DNA from: Natronincola peptidivorans
GTDB lineage: Bacteria > Bacillota > Clostridia > Peptostreptococcales > Natronincolaceae
DNA: 64,000 bases
Assembly: GCF_900111615.1 (NCBI RefSeq)
Contig: NZ_FOHU01000006.1
Span: forward strand, 62,001-126,000
Direction of reading: 5' to 3'
The position numbers and the translations under genes were made by a program. Shown here piece by piece: positions 43,680 through 52,005 of the stretch (within the stretch, counting starts at the first letter, position 1; the number at the start of each line of letters is the position of its first letter). The notes under the pieces were generated by a model. That model was not told the origin of the DNA and did no database searches. It was given only the letters and a program-made list of their open reading frames with translations.

Positions 43680-43735
43680 TTGTAAGGGCAGGTTTCCAAG
43701 CCTGTCCGGGTTAGCACAGAGACCAACCCCTACAA
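43680..43735. repeat. Nested hairpin repeat element
   Basis: TTGTAAGGG (43680-43688) pairs with CCCCTACAA (43727-43735), and inside it GGGCAGG pairs with CCTGTCC (43686-43707). The element is GC-richer than the flanks and looks like a small mobile palindrome of the REP/MITE sort. Only one copy is in the window. Confidence 0.65.
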
Positions 43736-43868
43736 TGTAAAATCTTTACTATAAATTATATAGGGAATTTTTTTGTAAAAATAACTTGTAGTTTTTACCT
43801 AGTATATAGCAAAATGGCAAAAGAGCCAACCTTTGTTAATTTGTTAACAATGAATCGTGAAAATTCAT

Positions 43869-43897
43869 TTGACTTTTTATGGTATATTTGGTACTAT
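43869..43897 (+). promoter_or_regulatory. Sigma-A promoter of abrB
   Basis: TTGACT (43869-43874), 17 bases, TACTAT (43892-43897), 72 bases before the abrB start. Confidence 0.75.
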
Positions 43898-43968
43898 TTT
43901 TATAAGGCATTGTCGAATTTTGTATATGAAAACCATTATTGATTATGAGCTAAAGGAGGACAAAAATT

Positions 43969-44208
43969 TTGAAATCAACAGGTATTGTAAGGAAGGTAGA
44001 TGAGCTAGGAAGAATTGTTTTACCCATCGAGTTAAGACGTACCTTAAACATTGCTGAAAAAGATGCTCTAGAAATTTATGTTGACGGTGAAAGCATATTA
44101 TTAAAAAAATATGAGCCAGCCTGCATTTTCTGTGGAAATGCTAAGAATGTAGTTGTCTATAAAACAAAGAATATTTGTAGTGAATGTGTTGATGAGCTAG
44201 TAAAATAG
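43969..44208 (+). CDS. abrB: AbrB-family transition-state regulator
   Basis: 79 residues. The N-terminal AbrB DNA-binding domain reads MKSTGIVRKVDELGRIVLPI and then ELRRTLNIAEKDALEIYVDG. The C-terminal part has CIFCGNAKNVVVYKTKNIC and SEC, a four-Cys pattern (CxxC...CxxC) that suggests a small zinc knob, found in clostridial AbrB but not in B. subtilis AbrB. The start is TTG after AAAGGAGG. It lies between rsmI and metG as in Bacillus, on the opposite strand. Confidence 0.93.
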   Translation: MKSTGIVRKVDELGRIVLPIELRRTLNIAEKDALEIYVDGESILLKKYEPACIFCGNAKNVVVYKTKNICSECVDELVK

Positions 44209-44235
44209 CTGCAAAACATAGAGGAAAATAAAGAA

Positions 44236-44266
44236 AAGCCATGGATTTTTTATAGATCTATGGCTT
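44236..44266. terminator. Bidirectional terminator between abrB and rsmI
   Basis: AAGCCATGGAT pairs with ATCTATGGCTT (one mismatch), with T-rich tails on both strands. It overlaps the rsmI stop codon. Confidence 0.7.
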
Positions 44267-45095
44267 CTTTATATACGTCGGATTTGGGAATCTTTCGAAG
44301 CTTAGCAACTTTCTTGATAGCTTCTTTTTTTTCTAATCCTTCCTCCATAAAGGATAGGATATGTTCTTTTATGGTGATGGCTTCAAAGGCTTCCTTTTTT
44401 CTATCTTCTTCTTCTTGAGGACTAATTCCTTCGCATAATAAAACCATTTCTCCCTTTGGAGGATTCTCCTGAAAGTGTTGATGGATTTCCTGTAGGCTTC
44501 CTCGAATAAATTCTTCGTATTTTTTGGTTAGCTCTCTTGCAACTACGGCTTTTCGATTGCCCAGAAGCTCTATCATTACCTTCAGAGTTTCCTTTATTCG
44601 ATGGGGAGCTTCATAAAATACAAGGGTTCTGTCTTCCCCTTTTATTTTTTCCAATCTTTCTTTTTTCTTTTTTTTGTCACGATGTAAAAACCCTTCAAAA
44701 CTAAAATGCTTTGTATCTAATCCTGATGCTACTAAAGCTAAAATAGCAGCACTTGCCCCTGGCAGCACCTCAACTGCAATCCCTGCTTTTATGCATTTCT
44801 TAATCAATAGCTCTCCCGGATCTGAGATCCCCGGCATACCTGCATCAGAAACTAGGGCAATGGTTTCTCCCCTAAGCAGCTTATCCATCAAGTGTTGACT
44901 TTTAGTTGTCTCGTTGTGTTCATGATAGCTGGTTAATGGTTTTTGAATCTCATAATGCCGCAAGAGTTTAAGGGTATGTCGAGTATCTTCTGCTGCTATG
45001 GAATCTACCTCTTTTAAAATTCTTAAGGCTCTAAGGGTAATATCTTCTAAGTTGCCAATGGGAGTAGGACATATGTATAGTTTTCCTTTACTCAG
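44250..45095 (-). CDS. rsmI: 16S rRNA 2'-O-ribose C1402 methyltransferase RsmI, probable CTG start
   Basis: 281 residues from a CTG at 45095. The protein has GKLYICPTPIGNLEDITLRA, AEDTRHTLKLL, SYHEHNE, LVSDAGMPGISDPG and LPGASAAILALVASG, the full set for RsmI (tetrapyrrole-methylase fold). It methylates the ribose of C1402 in 16S rRNA. Homology begins just at GKLY, and the only good ribosome site, GGGGAGGAG, lies right before ATA-CTG. The next ATG upstream, 45131, has only a distant weak site and would add 12 odd residues. The gene overlaps trmN6 by 8 bases. Confidence 0.9.
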   Translation of the reverse strand: MSKGKLYICPTPIGNLEDITLRALRILKEVDSIAAEDTRHTLKLLRHYEIQKPLTSYHEHNETTKSQHLMDKLLRGETIALVSDAGMPGISDPGELLIKKCIKAGIAVEVLPGASAAILALVASGLDTKHFSFEGFLHRDKKKKKERLEKIKGEDRTLVFYEAPHRIKETLKVMIELLGNRKAVVARELTKKYEEFIRGSLQEIHQHFQENPPKGEMVLLCEGISPQEEEDRKKEAFEAITIKEHILSFMEEGLEKKEAIKKVAKLRKIPKSDVYKEAIDL

Positions 45096-45855
45096 TATTC
45101 TCCTCCCCTTCCTCCACCAGTTTTCTGCCATAAATTTGATAGATTTCTTCCGTATATTTTCCTGTTTCCTTGTATACATATAGTGGATCTTTAATTTTCA
45201 ACTCTGGCATGGCTGCCTTTCTGCATTCCAGTAATAAAAGGTTTGGTTTTTTCTTATAGGTGGGATGAATAAACTGTAGTTCCTTTGGCTCCAGCTTATA
45301 TTTTCTACAATAGTACATAATATCTGCCAACCTTTGAGGACGATGCACCATATAAAACTTTCCTAGATGCTTTAATAATCGAGAGGCTGCTGCAATAACA
45401 TCCTCTAATGTGCACTTTACCTCATGCCTTGATATGGATTTGCCAGCCTCAGGGTTTAGCAGTCCCTTTGGATGCATATACGGGGGATTGGATGTTACTA
45501 CATCAAAGCTGTTGATGGGTAAAACATCAACAGCTCTTTTAAGATCCATCTGTATTATTTTTATCCTATTCTCCAATTGGTTTAGCAGTACACTCCGTTT
45601 CGCCATATCAGCTACTTCTGGCTGTATTTCTAATGCCGTTATATGACTTGTGGTACTTTTCCCTGCCAAGAGGATGGGAATAATCCCTGTGCCCGTACCT
45701 AAGTCTACCACTTTGGCATTTTTCTTTAGTGTTATAAAGTTTGACAATAACACCGCATCTATACCAAAGCAAAATCCCTGGGGGTTTTGGATAATTTGCA
45801 ACCCATTTATTTGCAAGTCATCAATTCGTTCCTGATCCTTTAATAATTCTTTCAT
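45088..45855 (-). CDS. trmN6: tRNA1(Val) (adenine37-N6)-methyltransferase TrmN6 (YabB)
   Basis: 255 residues with a class I SAM methyltransferase fold: VVDLGTGTGIIPILLAG (SAM motif I) and VVTSNPPYMHPKG (NPPY motif of N6-adenine methyltransferases). The family modifies A37 of tRNA-Val. An N-terminal GFCFGIDAVLLSNF is typical. It lies upstream of rsmI as yabB does in B. subtilis; no GIY-YIG (yazA) gene separates them here. Confidence 0.9.
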   Translation of the reverse strand: MKELLKDQERIDDLQINGLQIIQNPQGFCFGIDAVLLSNFITLKKNAKVVDLGTGTGIIPILLAGKSTTSHITALEIQPEVADMAKRSVLLNQLENRIKIIQMDLKRAVDVLPINSFDVVTSNPPYMHPKGLLNPEAGKSISRHEVKCTLEDVIAAASRLLKHLGKFYMVHRPQRLADIMYYCRKYKLEPKELQFIHPTYKKKPNLLLLECRKAAMPELKIKDPLYVYKETGKYTEEIYQIYGRKLVEEGEENTE

Positions 45856-45880
45856 GGTTGTAAAGCTTCACCTCATTTTG

Positions 45881-46447
45881 CTAGAAAAGTTCTTCCAGCA
45901 TGAATTCTATTTGGTCTAGAATTTCATCTTCCTCTATCAGTATTGTATAGGATTTTTCCATCTTTTCCCCTTCACCTAAGAAAACAGTAGTGGGAAGACT
46001 TCCTACAAAATAAGCTTCTGTATATTGATTGTCTTCATCTAAAAATATTGGGAAGGAGTAATTCTGTTCCTCAATATAGTTGGTTATCTCCTCCTGAGAT
46101 ACTGTATCAAAGGCAGTGGCATGAATCCCTATAAAGGTTACCTCTTCTTCTAAAAGCTTGTATACATTTTCTAGTATGTCCAATTGTTGTTTAGAATCTT
46201 CATTCCAGGATACCCAAAAAGACAAAATTGCTGGTTTATTCTCTTGCTGCTTTAACACAGCCTCTACAGAAGCTTCTATCATCCCTTCTTCTACTGGCTC
46301 CTCTACAGGACTTTCTTCTACCTCCTCCTGTGCTGGAGGGGTTGTCTCTTCTATGGGATCCTGTGCTCCTCCTCTACATCCTATCAGTAAGAGGACCATG
46401 AGGCTTAATAGTAGGAGTCCCATAAATTTTATATTTTTTATCTTCAT
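45881..46447 (-). CDS. Thioredoxin-fold lipoprotein without the CxxC motif
   Basis: 188 residues starting at the ATG 46447 after AAAGGAG. It has a lipoprotein signal (LLLLIGC), a long Pro/Glu-rich spacer (EEVEESPVEEPVEE) and a TlpA/ResA-like thioredoxin fold. The fold markers are ILSFWVSWNEDSKQQLDILE, IGIHATAFDT and VGSLPTTVFLGEG with the cis-Pro. Where TlpA has WCxxC, this protein reads FWVSWNEDS, so the redox cysteines are missing. It cannot act as a standard thiol oxidoreductase; a binding or structural role outside the membrane is likely. It occupies the place of yabA between ricT and trmN6. Confidence 0.8.
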   Translation of the reverse strand: MKIKNIKFMGLLLLSLMVLLLIGCRGGAQDPIEETTPPAQEEVEESPVEEPVEEGMIEASVEAVLKQQENKPAILSFWVSWNEDSKQQLDILENVYKLLEEEVTFIGIHATAFDTVSQEEITNYIEEQNYSFPIFLDEDNQYTEAYFVGSLPTTVFLGEGEKMEKSYTILIEEDEILDQIEFMLEELF

Positions 46448-46471
46448 AGGAAACACTCCTTTACAGGATTA

Positions 46472-47374
46472 TTAGTCTTCCAGTTGCTTTAATTCATCTT
46501 CTGACAGGCCTTCATCTATTACTGCCTTGGTTTCCAGCTGTTCCTTAAGACTTCGTTTTTCTTTAATCTTTGTAACCTCTGTCATACTACAAATTTTCAA
46601 TTCTTCAGTATTATCCTTTTGGTTTTTAATTTTTACCTTAACTCTTTCTAATATAACATTGGTTTCAATAACTGTACCTTCTCCATAAGGCGTTTGTACG
46701 ACGGAACCTATTCCCGGCAGTTTATCAAGGATTTCTTGATACATATCATGCTCGTATTTTAAACAACAAAACAATCTTCCGCAAATGCCAGAGATTTTGG
46801 TTGGATTTAAGGATAGACTTTGCTCTTTTGCCATTTTGATGGATACTGGTTCAAAATCTCCTAACCAACTGGAGCAGCATAGGGGTTTCCCACAGGTACC
46901 GATACCTCCCAGCATTTTTGCTTCATCCCTCACACCAATTTGTCTTAGTTCAATACGTGTTTTAAAAATGGCAGCTAGATCCTTTACCAGTTCTCTAAAA
47001 TCTACTCTACCGTCGGCAGTAAAATAGAAAATGACTTTATTATTATCAAAGGTGTATTCCACATCAATTAGCTTCATTTCTAATTCATGACTTTCTATTT
47101 TTTCTAGACAAATCTCTAGAGCGTCCTTTTCTTTTTGTTTGTTTTCTGCATGTCTTTCCTGATCTTCTTTTGTCACTATCCTTATAACATCCTTCAAGGG
47201 AGCTACGATATGCTCCTCTGCAACCTCCTTTGGACCTACAACTACCTCTCCAAATTCCACACCTCTAGCGGTTTCTACTATAACGTGTTGGTCTTTCTTT
47301 ACAGGGATTTCCCCTGGATTAAAGTAATATATTTTGCCGGCTTTTTTAAACCGTATACCTACTACTGTTACCAT
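46472..47374 (-). CDS. ricT: RicT (YaaT), PSP1-domain RNase Y regulator
   Basis: 300 residues with a PSP1 domain and the cysteine-rich centre GTCGKPLCCSSWL and ISGICGRLFCCLKYE. In B. subtilis RicT forms a complex with RicA and RicF that carries two [4Fe-4S] clusters, acts with RNase Y in mRNA maturation and is needed for sporulation and competence. It follows holB in the standard order. The start is ATG after AGGAGGAATGATGA. Confidence 0.95.
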   Translation of the reverse strand: MVTVVGIRFKKAGKIYYFNPGEIPVKKDQHVIVETARGVEFGEVVVGPKEVAEEHIVAPLKDVIRIVTKEDQERHAENKQKEKDALEICLEKIESHELEMKLIDVEYTFDNNKVIFYFTADGRVDFRELVKDLAAIFKTRIELRQIGVRDEAKMLGGIGTCGKPLCCSSWLGDFEPVSIKMAKEQSLSLNPTKISGICGRLFCCLKYEHDMYQEILDKLPGIGSVVQTPYGEGTVIETNVILERVKVKIKNQKDNTEELKICSMTEVTKIKEKRSLKEQLETKAVIDEGLSEDELKQLED

Positions 47375-47504
47375 TCATCATTCCTCCTAGTTCTATATAA
47401 AAGCTGAAGCAAGTTTGCTGAAAGTCAACGGCCTCAGACGTAGTTCTTCTTCTTTAATATTAACCTTTCTCCATTGTATCAAACTTTGTACAGTTATACC
47501 ATTG

Positions 47505-48503
47505 TCAAATTTTTGCCTTCTGTTTTAAATCTAAAAGCATTACCTCTAGGTTCAATTGAAAATTTACATTGCTTCTAAAGTTATTTTTCGTTCTTTCAAT
47601 AATCAAAATCATTTCCTTAATATTTTTTAGTATAAGCTTATCAGCTTGATAAAAGATTTCTTGGATTTCATCTATATTGATGGTATATTCCTTTTTTTTA
47701 GTATCCTTATAAATCAATAGGTCCCTATACCAACCCATCATGATTTCTAGTATTTCTTCGATATTGTCCTTTTCCTGGTTAAAAAAATTCATGGTTTCTA
47801 AAAGCTGTATAGTATTTTTGTCCATGATATCCCTTGTCATTCTTATGGTTTCTTTCCTTCTATTTTTAAAGGCTTCATCCTCCATCAATTGTAAAGCCTT
47901 CCCAATAGCACCATTAGAAAAGGCGGCCATTACCTTGGCTTCCTCTAGGGTAATTCCTTTTTCTCCTACTAAATAGTTTTGTATTTTTTCCATAGATACC
48001 GGCAGCAGCTTCAATCGCTGACACCTTGAGGTTATTGTAGGTAATAAGCCAACGGCATTGGTGGTAAGCAAAAGAATGGTGGCATATTCTGGTGGCTCCT
48101 CCAATGTTTTTAGTAGGGCATTTTGTGCTTGGATGGTCATTTTTTCTGCATCACAAATAATGTATACCTTTTTGGAGCCTTCGTACGGCTTCATTTGAAG
48201 ATTTTTTTGTATTTGTCGTATGCTTTCAATTTTGATGGAGGTTTCCTCTTGAAGCCATTTTACTTCTGGATGATTTCCATGCTGTAGTTTTTTACAGCTA
48301 GTACATTCATTACAGGGTCTTTTTTCTTCCCCTCTACAGCATATGCCTTTGGCAATCTCATAAGCAACTTTTCGTTTTCCTAATCCTTTTTCCCCCTCCA
48401 ATAAATAGGCATGACTTATCTGCTGTCGGTTTAAAGCTTTTTTTAAGTTTTCTATTAGTCTTTCTTGTCCTAGAATAGCTTCAAAGGCCATATCCATCAT
48501 CAC
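47505..48503 (-). CDS. holB: DNA polymerase III subunit delta'
   Basis: 332 residues, a clamp-loader AAA+ subunit. It has GQERLIENLKKALNRQQISH, the P-loop variant EGEKGLGKRKVA, a zinc module (CCRGEEKRPCNECTSCKK), and SRC motif region TSRCQRLKLLP. Several near-adjacent starts (GTG 48503, ATG 48500, 48497, 48491) precede the homology, and AGAGAGAG is the only ribosome-like site; the true start may be the last of them. It lies between darA and ricT as in B. subtilis (yaaR is absent). Confidence 0.95.
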   Translation of the reverse strand: MMMDMAFEAILGQERLIENLKKALNRQQISHAYLLEGEKGLGKRKVAYEIAKGICCRGEEKRPCNECTSCKKLQHGNHPEVKWLQEETSIKIESIRQIQKNLQMKPYEGSKKVYIICDAEKMTIQAQNALLKTLEEPPEYATILLLTTNAVGLLPTITSRCQRLKLLPVSMEKIQNYLVGEKGITLEEAKVMAAFSNGAIGKALQLMEDEAFKNRRKETIRMTRDIMDKNTIQLLETMNFFNQEKDNIEEILEIMMGWYRDLLIYKDTKKKEYTINIDEIQEIFYQADKLILKNIKEMILIIERTKNNFRSNVNFQLNLEVMLLDLKQKAKI

Positions 48504-48509
48504 TCTCTC

Positions 48510-48839
48510 TTATAGCTTTACGTATTTTTCAACATCTACTACAAAAACTGTTGCTCCTCCTACAGTTACTTCAATAGGATAGGGAATAAAAACCCCTGTG
48601 GTGCCAGAAACCGGTGCTGGCGAAGTAGCAATTTCCTTTCTGGATTCACAATTGTTTTTTATAATTCCAATTACCTTGTCTACTTCTTCGTCTTCTACCC
48701 CTACCAATAAGGTGGTGTTGCCTGCTCTTAAAAAACCTCCAGTAGTAGCCAGTTTTGTAATCCGATAGTTGTTGTTGGTTAGATCCTCTATTAAGTTTCC
48801 TGCATCCTCATCATGCACAATCGCTATTACTAATTTCAT
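48510..48839 (-). CDS. darA: Cyclic di-AMP receptor DarA (YaaQ/PstA)
   Basis: 109 residues, the exact family length, starting MKLVIAIVHDEDAGNLIEDL at 48839 after GAGGGGGTTAAG. It is a PII-like trimer that binds cyclic di-AMP; the TTGGFLRAGNTTLLVGVEDE and GVFIPYPIEVTVGGATVFV stretches are typical. It lies between tmk and holB in the usual order, though the gerA operon (plus strand) has been inserted between tmk and darA here. Confidence 0.95.
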   Translation of the reverse strand: MKLVIAIVHDEDAGNLIEDLTNNNYRITKLATTGGFLRAGNTTLLVGVEDEEVDKVIGIIKNNCESRKEIATSPAPVSGTTGVFIPYPIEVTVGGATVFVVDVEKYVKL

Positions 48840-49064
48840 AGACTTAACCCCCTCTAATATTTTCTCCTTCCGTGTATGGGCCCTATTATAAAGAGCTATT
48901 TTTCTAATTATATCACAAAACAGCCTTAATACATGCTTTTTATGGGATATCTTCATTATATTATATCATAGTATGTTTTTATTATAAAAAATGGTATAGC
49001 CTTTCTTTATTCTAGACAACCTAAATAGAACATCTTATATTACTGACCTTCTGGAGGAAGCCGT

Positions 49065-50591
49065 ATGTTTAGGAAAATAATTGGTATCATGAGATATCTT
49101 AAATATTCACCCGTCAATCGCCATAGCCTTACCCCTATTCCTAAGGATGTAGAGGAAAAGCTTGATTTAGATATAGAAGCTGCAAAAAAACGTCTTGAGG
49201 AGATTTTTCATCATAGTGAGGGTTTGATCATAAGGCCCTTTAAAATTAGAACCTTTCCTAGGAATAAGGCTTTTATCTGCTACATAGATGGTTTGGTTGA
49301 TACAGATGCGATGGAGCTAAATGTCTTGAAGCCCTTAATGAGCCAGGATATTTCTTCATTCCTTGGTGTTAAAACCTCTAGAACTATTGCTGTTGTATTG
49401 GTGGAAGAAATCATTACTTCGGTAAATACCTTTTTAGTAGGCTACTTAAACCAAGTAGTAGATGAACTGTTAAAGGGTGGGACTGTCATTGTAGTAGATG
49501 GCTCTCCTTCTGCTATTGTTATTTCCGCTGCCCATTGGGAGACAAGGGGGGTTACAGAGCCTTCAGCAGAAACCGTCATCAGAGGCCCTAGAGAGGGATT
49601 TAATGAAGACCTTATCACCAATATCACCTTAATCCGTCGAAAAGTAAAAAGTCCTAAGCTAAAGTTTGAGTATATTACTAGAGGTATTTATTCTAAAACT
49701 AAATTAGCTATTTGTTATATAGATGGGATTGCTAACCCTAAAATTGTTGAAGAGCTAAAGAATCGTATTGAAAAAATCAATATTGATGTGGTTTTAGAGT
49801 CTGGATATATTGAAGAGTTTATTGATGATCAGCCTTTTTGTACCTTCCCTGCGATAGGTACTACAGAAAAACCAGATGTGGTGGTGGGAAAGATTTTTGA
49901 GGGTCGAATAGCCGTTCTATGCGACGGCACTCCCTTTGTTTTGACGGTTCCCCACCTACTGGTGGAACATCTACAAACCAGCGAGGATTATTATATGAAA
50001 TGGGTCTTTGCCAGTACCATAAGGCTTTTCCGACTCATGGCCTTGGTTATAACAAGCACGCTGCCTGCTATTTATGTTGGTGTACAAACCTTTCACCATG
50101 AAATTATACCTTTTAAGTTGTTTTTATCGATTATGTCGGCTAGAGAACCTATCCCTATATCTTCTTTAACAGAGGCTCTGCTAATGATTGTTATTTTTAA
50201 GCTCATTAATGAGGCAGGCATACGTATGCCTACTGCAGTGGGACAGGCCATCAGTGTCGTAGGGGCTATCGTCCTTGGACAGGCGGTGGTGGAGGCAGGG
50301 GTTGCCAGTCCCTTAATGATCATTGTAGTTGCCCTTACTGCCATCACCAGCTTTGTGGTTCCTGGCCTTCAAAATTCTATTTTTCTCATTAGGATTTTAC
50401 TATTGGTGCTGGCTAGCATTGTAGGCTTCTATGGCATTGCCTTTGGACTTCTTTTCATATTTGTCTATATGTGTAATCTAAGATCTTTTGGAGTACCCTA
50501 TTTGTCTCCTTTTGCACCAACATCTGTTGAAGATTTAGAGGATACTTTTATCCGAGCTCCTCTATGGACCCTTTTGATTAAAAGAAGATAA
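49065..50591 (+). CDS. GerA-family spore germination receptor A subunit
   Basis: 508 residues: a large N-terminal cytoplasmic region (1-300, including VVIVDGSPSAIVISA-like strands and PREGFNEDLITN) and five to six C-terminal membrane helices (VGVQTFHHEIIPFKLFLSIM, LGQAVVEAGVASPLMI). A subunits of ger receptors sit in the inner spore membrane and form the germinant-gated ion channel with B and C subunits. It is the first gene of gerA-gerC-x-gerB. The ATG follows GGAGGAAGCC. The nutrient recognised cannot be read from sequence. Confidence 0.94.
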   Translation: MFRKIIGIMRYLKYSPVNRHSLTPIPKDVEEKLDLDIEAAKKRLEEIFHHSEGLIIRPFKIRTFPRNKAFICYIDGLVDTDAMELNVLKPLMSQDISSFLGVKTSRTIAVVLVEEIITSVNTFLVGYLNQVVDELLKGGTVIVVDGSPSAIVISAAHWETRGVTEPSAETVIRGPREGFNEDLITNITLIRRKVKSPKLKFEYITRGIYSKTKLAICYIDGIANPKIVEELKNRIEKINIDVVLESGYIEEFIDDQPFCTFPAIGTTEKPDVVVGKIFEGRIAVLCDGTPFVLTVPHLLVEHLQTSEDYYMKWVFASTIRLFRLMALVITSTLPAIYVGVQTFHHEIIPFKLFLSIMSAREPIPISSLTEALLMIVIFKLINEAGIRMPTAVGQAISVVGAIVLGQAVVEAGVASPLMIIVVALTAITSFVVPGLQNSIFLIRILLLVLASIVGFYGIAFGLLFIFVYMCNLRSFGVPYLSPFAPTSVEDLEDTFIRAPLWTLLIKRR

Positions 50592-50613
50592 CTTTCAAGG
50601 AGAGAATGAATCT

Positions 50614-51771
50614 ATGAAAAAGATAATTTTACTGGTGTTGGTGCTTTTACAAATAATCACTCTTTCCGGTTGCTGGAACAATAGAGAGATTAATGATATG
50701 GTGATTGCCCTTGCCTTTGGGATTGATATGACAGAAGAGAAAGAAATCCAGCTGACGGTTCAGACAGTGATCCCTAGAAAATTAGGGCAAGATGGAGCTG
50801 AAGGAAATGCCACCGTTACTTATACAGAGGTAGGTTCCACATTTTTTGAAGCCATAAGAAAACTTACCACTGTCTCCAGTCATAAAATCTATATCGGCCA
50901 TATACAGCTGATCGTCTTTGGTGAAAGTGTTGCAAAGGATGGGATTCAAAAAATTATTGATTTTCTTGAGCGGGACCATGAGTTTAGGAGACAGGCTGTT
51001 CCAGTTGTCACCAAAGACATGTCAGCCAAAGAGCTTTTAGAAATAGGTAGTATTTATGAAGCCCTGCCGGCAGTCCATATTGTTAACATGATAAGAAATA
51101 ATGATGCTGTGGGTTTTTCAAGAAATATGATCCTCCTAGATCTTTTTGAAGAATACAATAGCCTTGGAAACCATTTAGTTATGGGGCTTATTGCTAAAAG
51201 AGGCGTTGATGTTCCTCAACATGTAAAAGGACTTCGTGTTCAAGGGGCAGCAGTTTTTTCTGGGGAGCGACTAGTTGGTTTTTTAAATTCTTATGAGACC
51301 CGAGGGTATTTGTGGGTAGTGGACGAGCTAGATAGTCTTATCTTAGTGGTTCCTCATAAAGAAGATCCCGAAAAGCTAGTATCCTTAGAAACTATTAGAA
51401 CCCAATCTAAAATGGATGTAGCGATTATTGATAATGAAATTCTTTTAAAGGTAGTCATTAAAGAAGAAGGTAATATAGGGGGAAAGCAGGGTCCCTATGA
51501 TCAAACTGATGTAGCAGGGATTAGATACCTAGAAAAGGAAAAGGAAAAGCTGATTACCCATGAGGTTACTGATGTTTTTGATATTGCACAAAATCAGTTT
51601 AAGGTAGATTTCTTTGGCTTTGGAACGCTAATCCACAAAAAATATCCTCAGCTTTGGAAGGAAATTGAAGAGGATTGGGATGAAATCTTTACCAAATGTC
51701 CAGTAGAAATAAAGGTTGAAACAAAAATTAGGGGAACAGGCCAAATATTTGCCCCCTCCTCAAGTGAATAA
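50614..51771 (+). CDS. Ger(x)C-family germination lipoprotein
   Basis: 385 residues with a lipoprotein signal (LVLLQIITLSGC, Cys 20) followed directly by WNNREINDMVIALAFGIDMT, the hallmark of GerC proteins. Three domains follow; the last has NQFKVDFFGFGTLIHKKYPQ. C subunits are anchored on the outer side of the inner spore membrane and are needed for receptor function. It follows the A subunit by 22 bases after AAGGAGAG. Confidence 0.93.
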   Translation: MKKIILLVLVLLQIITLSGCWNNREINDMVIALAFGIDMTEEKEIQLTVQTVIPRKLGQDGAEGNATVTYTEVGSTFFEAIRKLTTVSSHKIYIGHIQLIVFGESVAKDGIQKIIDFLERDHEFRRQAVPVVTKDMSAKELLEIGSIYEALPAVHIVNMIRNNDAVGFSRNMILLDLFEEYNSLGNHLVMGLIAKRGVDVPQHVKGLRVQGAAVFSGERLVGFLNSYETRGYLWVVDELDSLILVVPHKEDPEKLVSLETIRTQSKMDVAIIDNEILLKVVIKEEGNIGGKQGPYDQTDVAGIRYLEKEKEKLITHEVTDVFDIAQNQFKVDFFGFGTLIHKKYPQLWKEIEEDWDEIFTKCPVEIKVETKIRGTGQIFAPSSSE

Positions 51772-51789
51772 GAGGTGATTATTATCTTT

Positions 51790-51999
51790 ATGTTTATTGT
51801 TGTCCTTCTAATTATCTTGGCTTTTACCTTATTTGATTTGCCTTTTCTGATAAAAAGAAAAAATCCATTGGTGGCTTTCGCCTATTCTTTTTTGTTACTA
51901 ATGGGTATAGCTATCTTCTATATTCTTATAGAGGATCTTCCTGTAGCTTCTCCAGCGGTTTATATAGAAAAAGCATTAAATCTTATTTTAAAGAGGTGA
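51790..51999 (+). CDS. Small membrane protein within the ger operon
   Basis: About 69 residues with two membrane helices (MFIVVLLIILAFTLFDLPFL and VAFAYSFLLLMGIAIFYILI) separated by a basic turn (LIKRKN). It lies between gerC (18 bases) and gerB (6 bases). I take ATG 51790 with GAGGTG upstream; a GTG at 51775 falls inside that site. Some ger operons encode a fourth, small two-helix 'D' subunit such as GerVD/GerD-type adjuncts; this protein fits that description but I cannot assign the family. Confidence 0.65.
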   Translation: MFIVVLLIILAFTLFDLPFLIKRKNPLVAFAYSFLLLMGIAIFYILIEDLPVASPAVYIEKALNLILKR

Positions 52000-52005
52000 T
52001 GATTT

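Noticed and set aside
48840-48956. A longer N-terminus for darA
   Set aside because: The extension is outside the family alignment, and a strong ribosome site precedes the ATG at 48839.
48960-49060. A sigma-G promoter for the ger operon
   Set aside because: No TGMATA/CATACTA pair with suitable spacing could be found, though forespore expression is expected.
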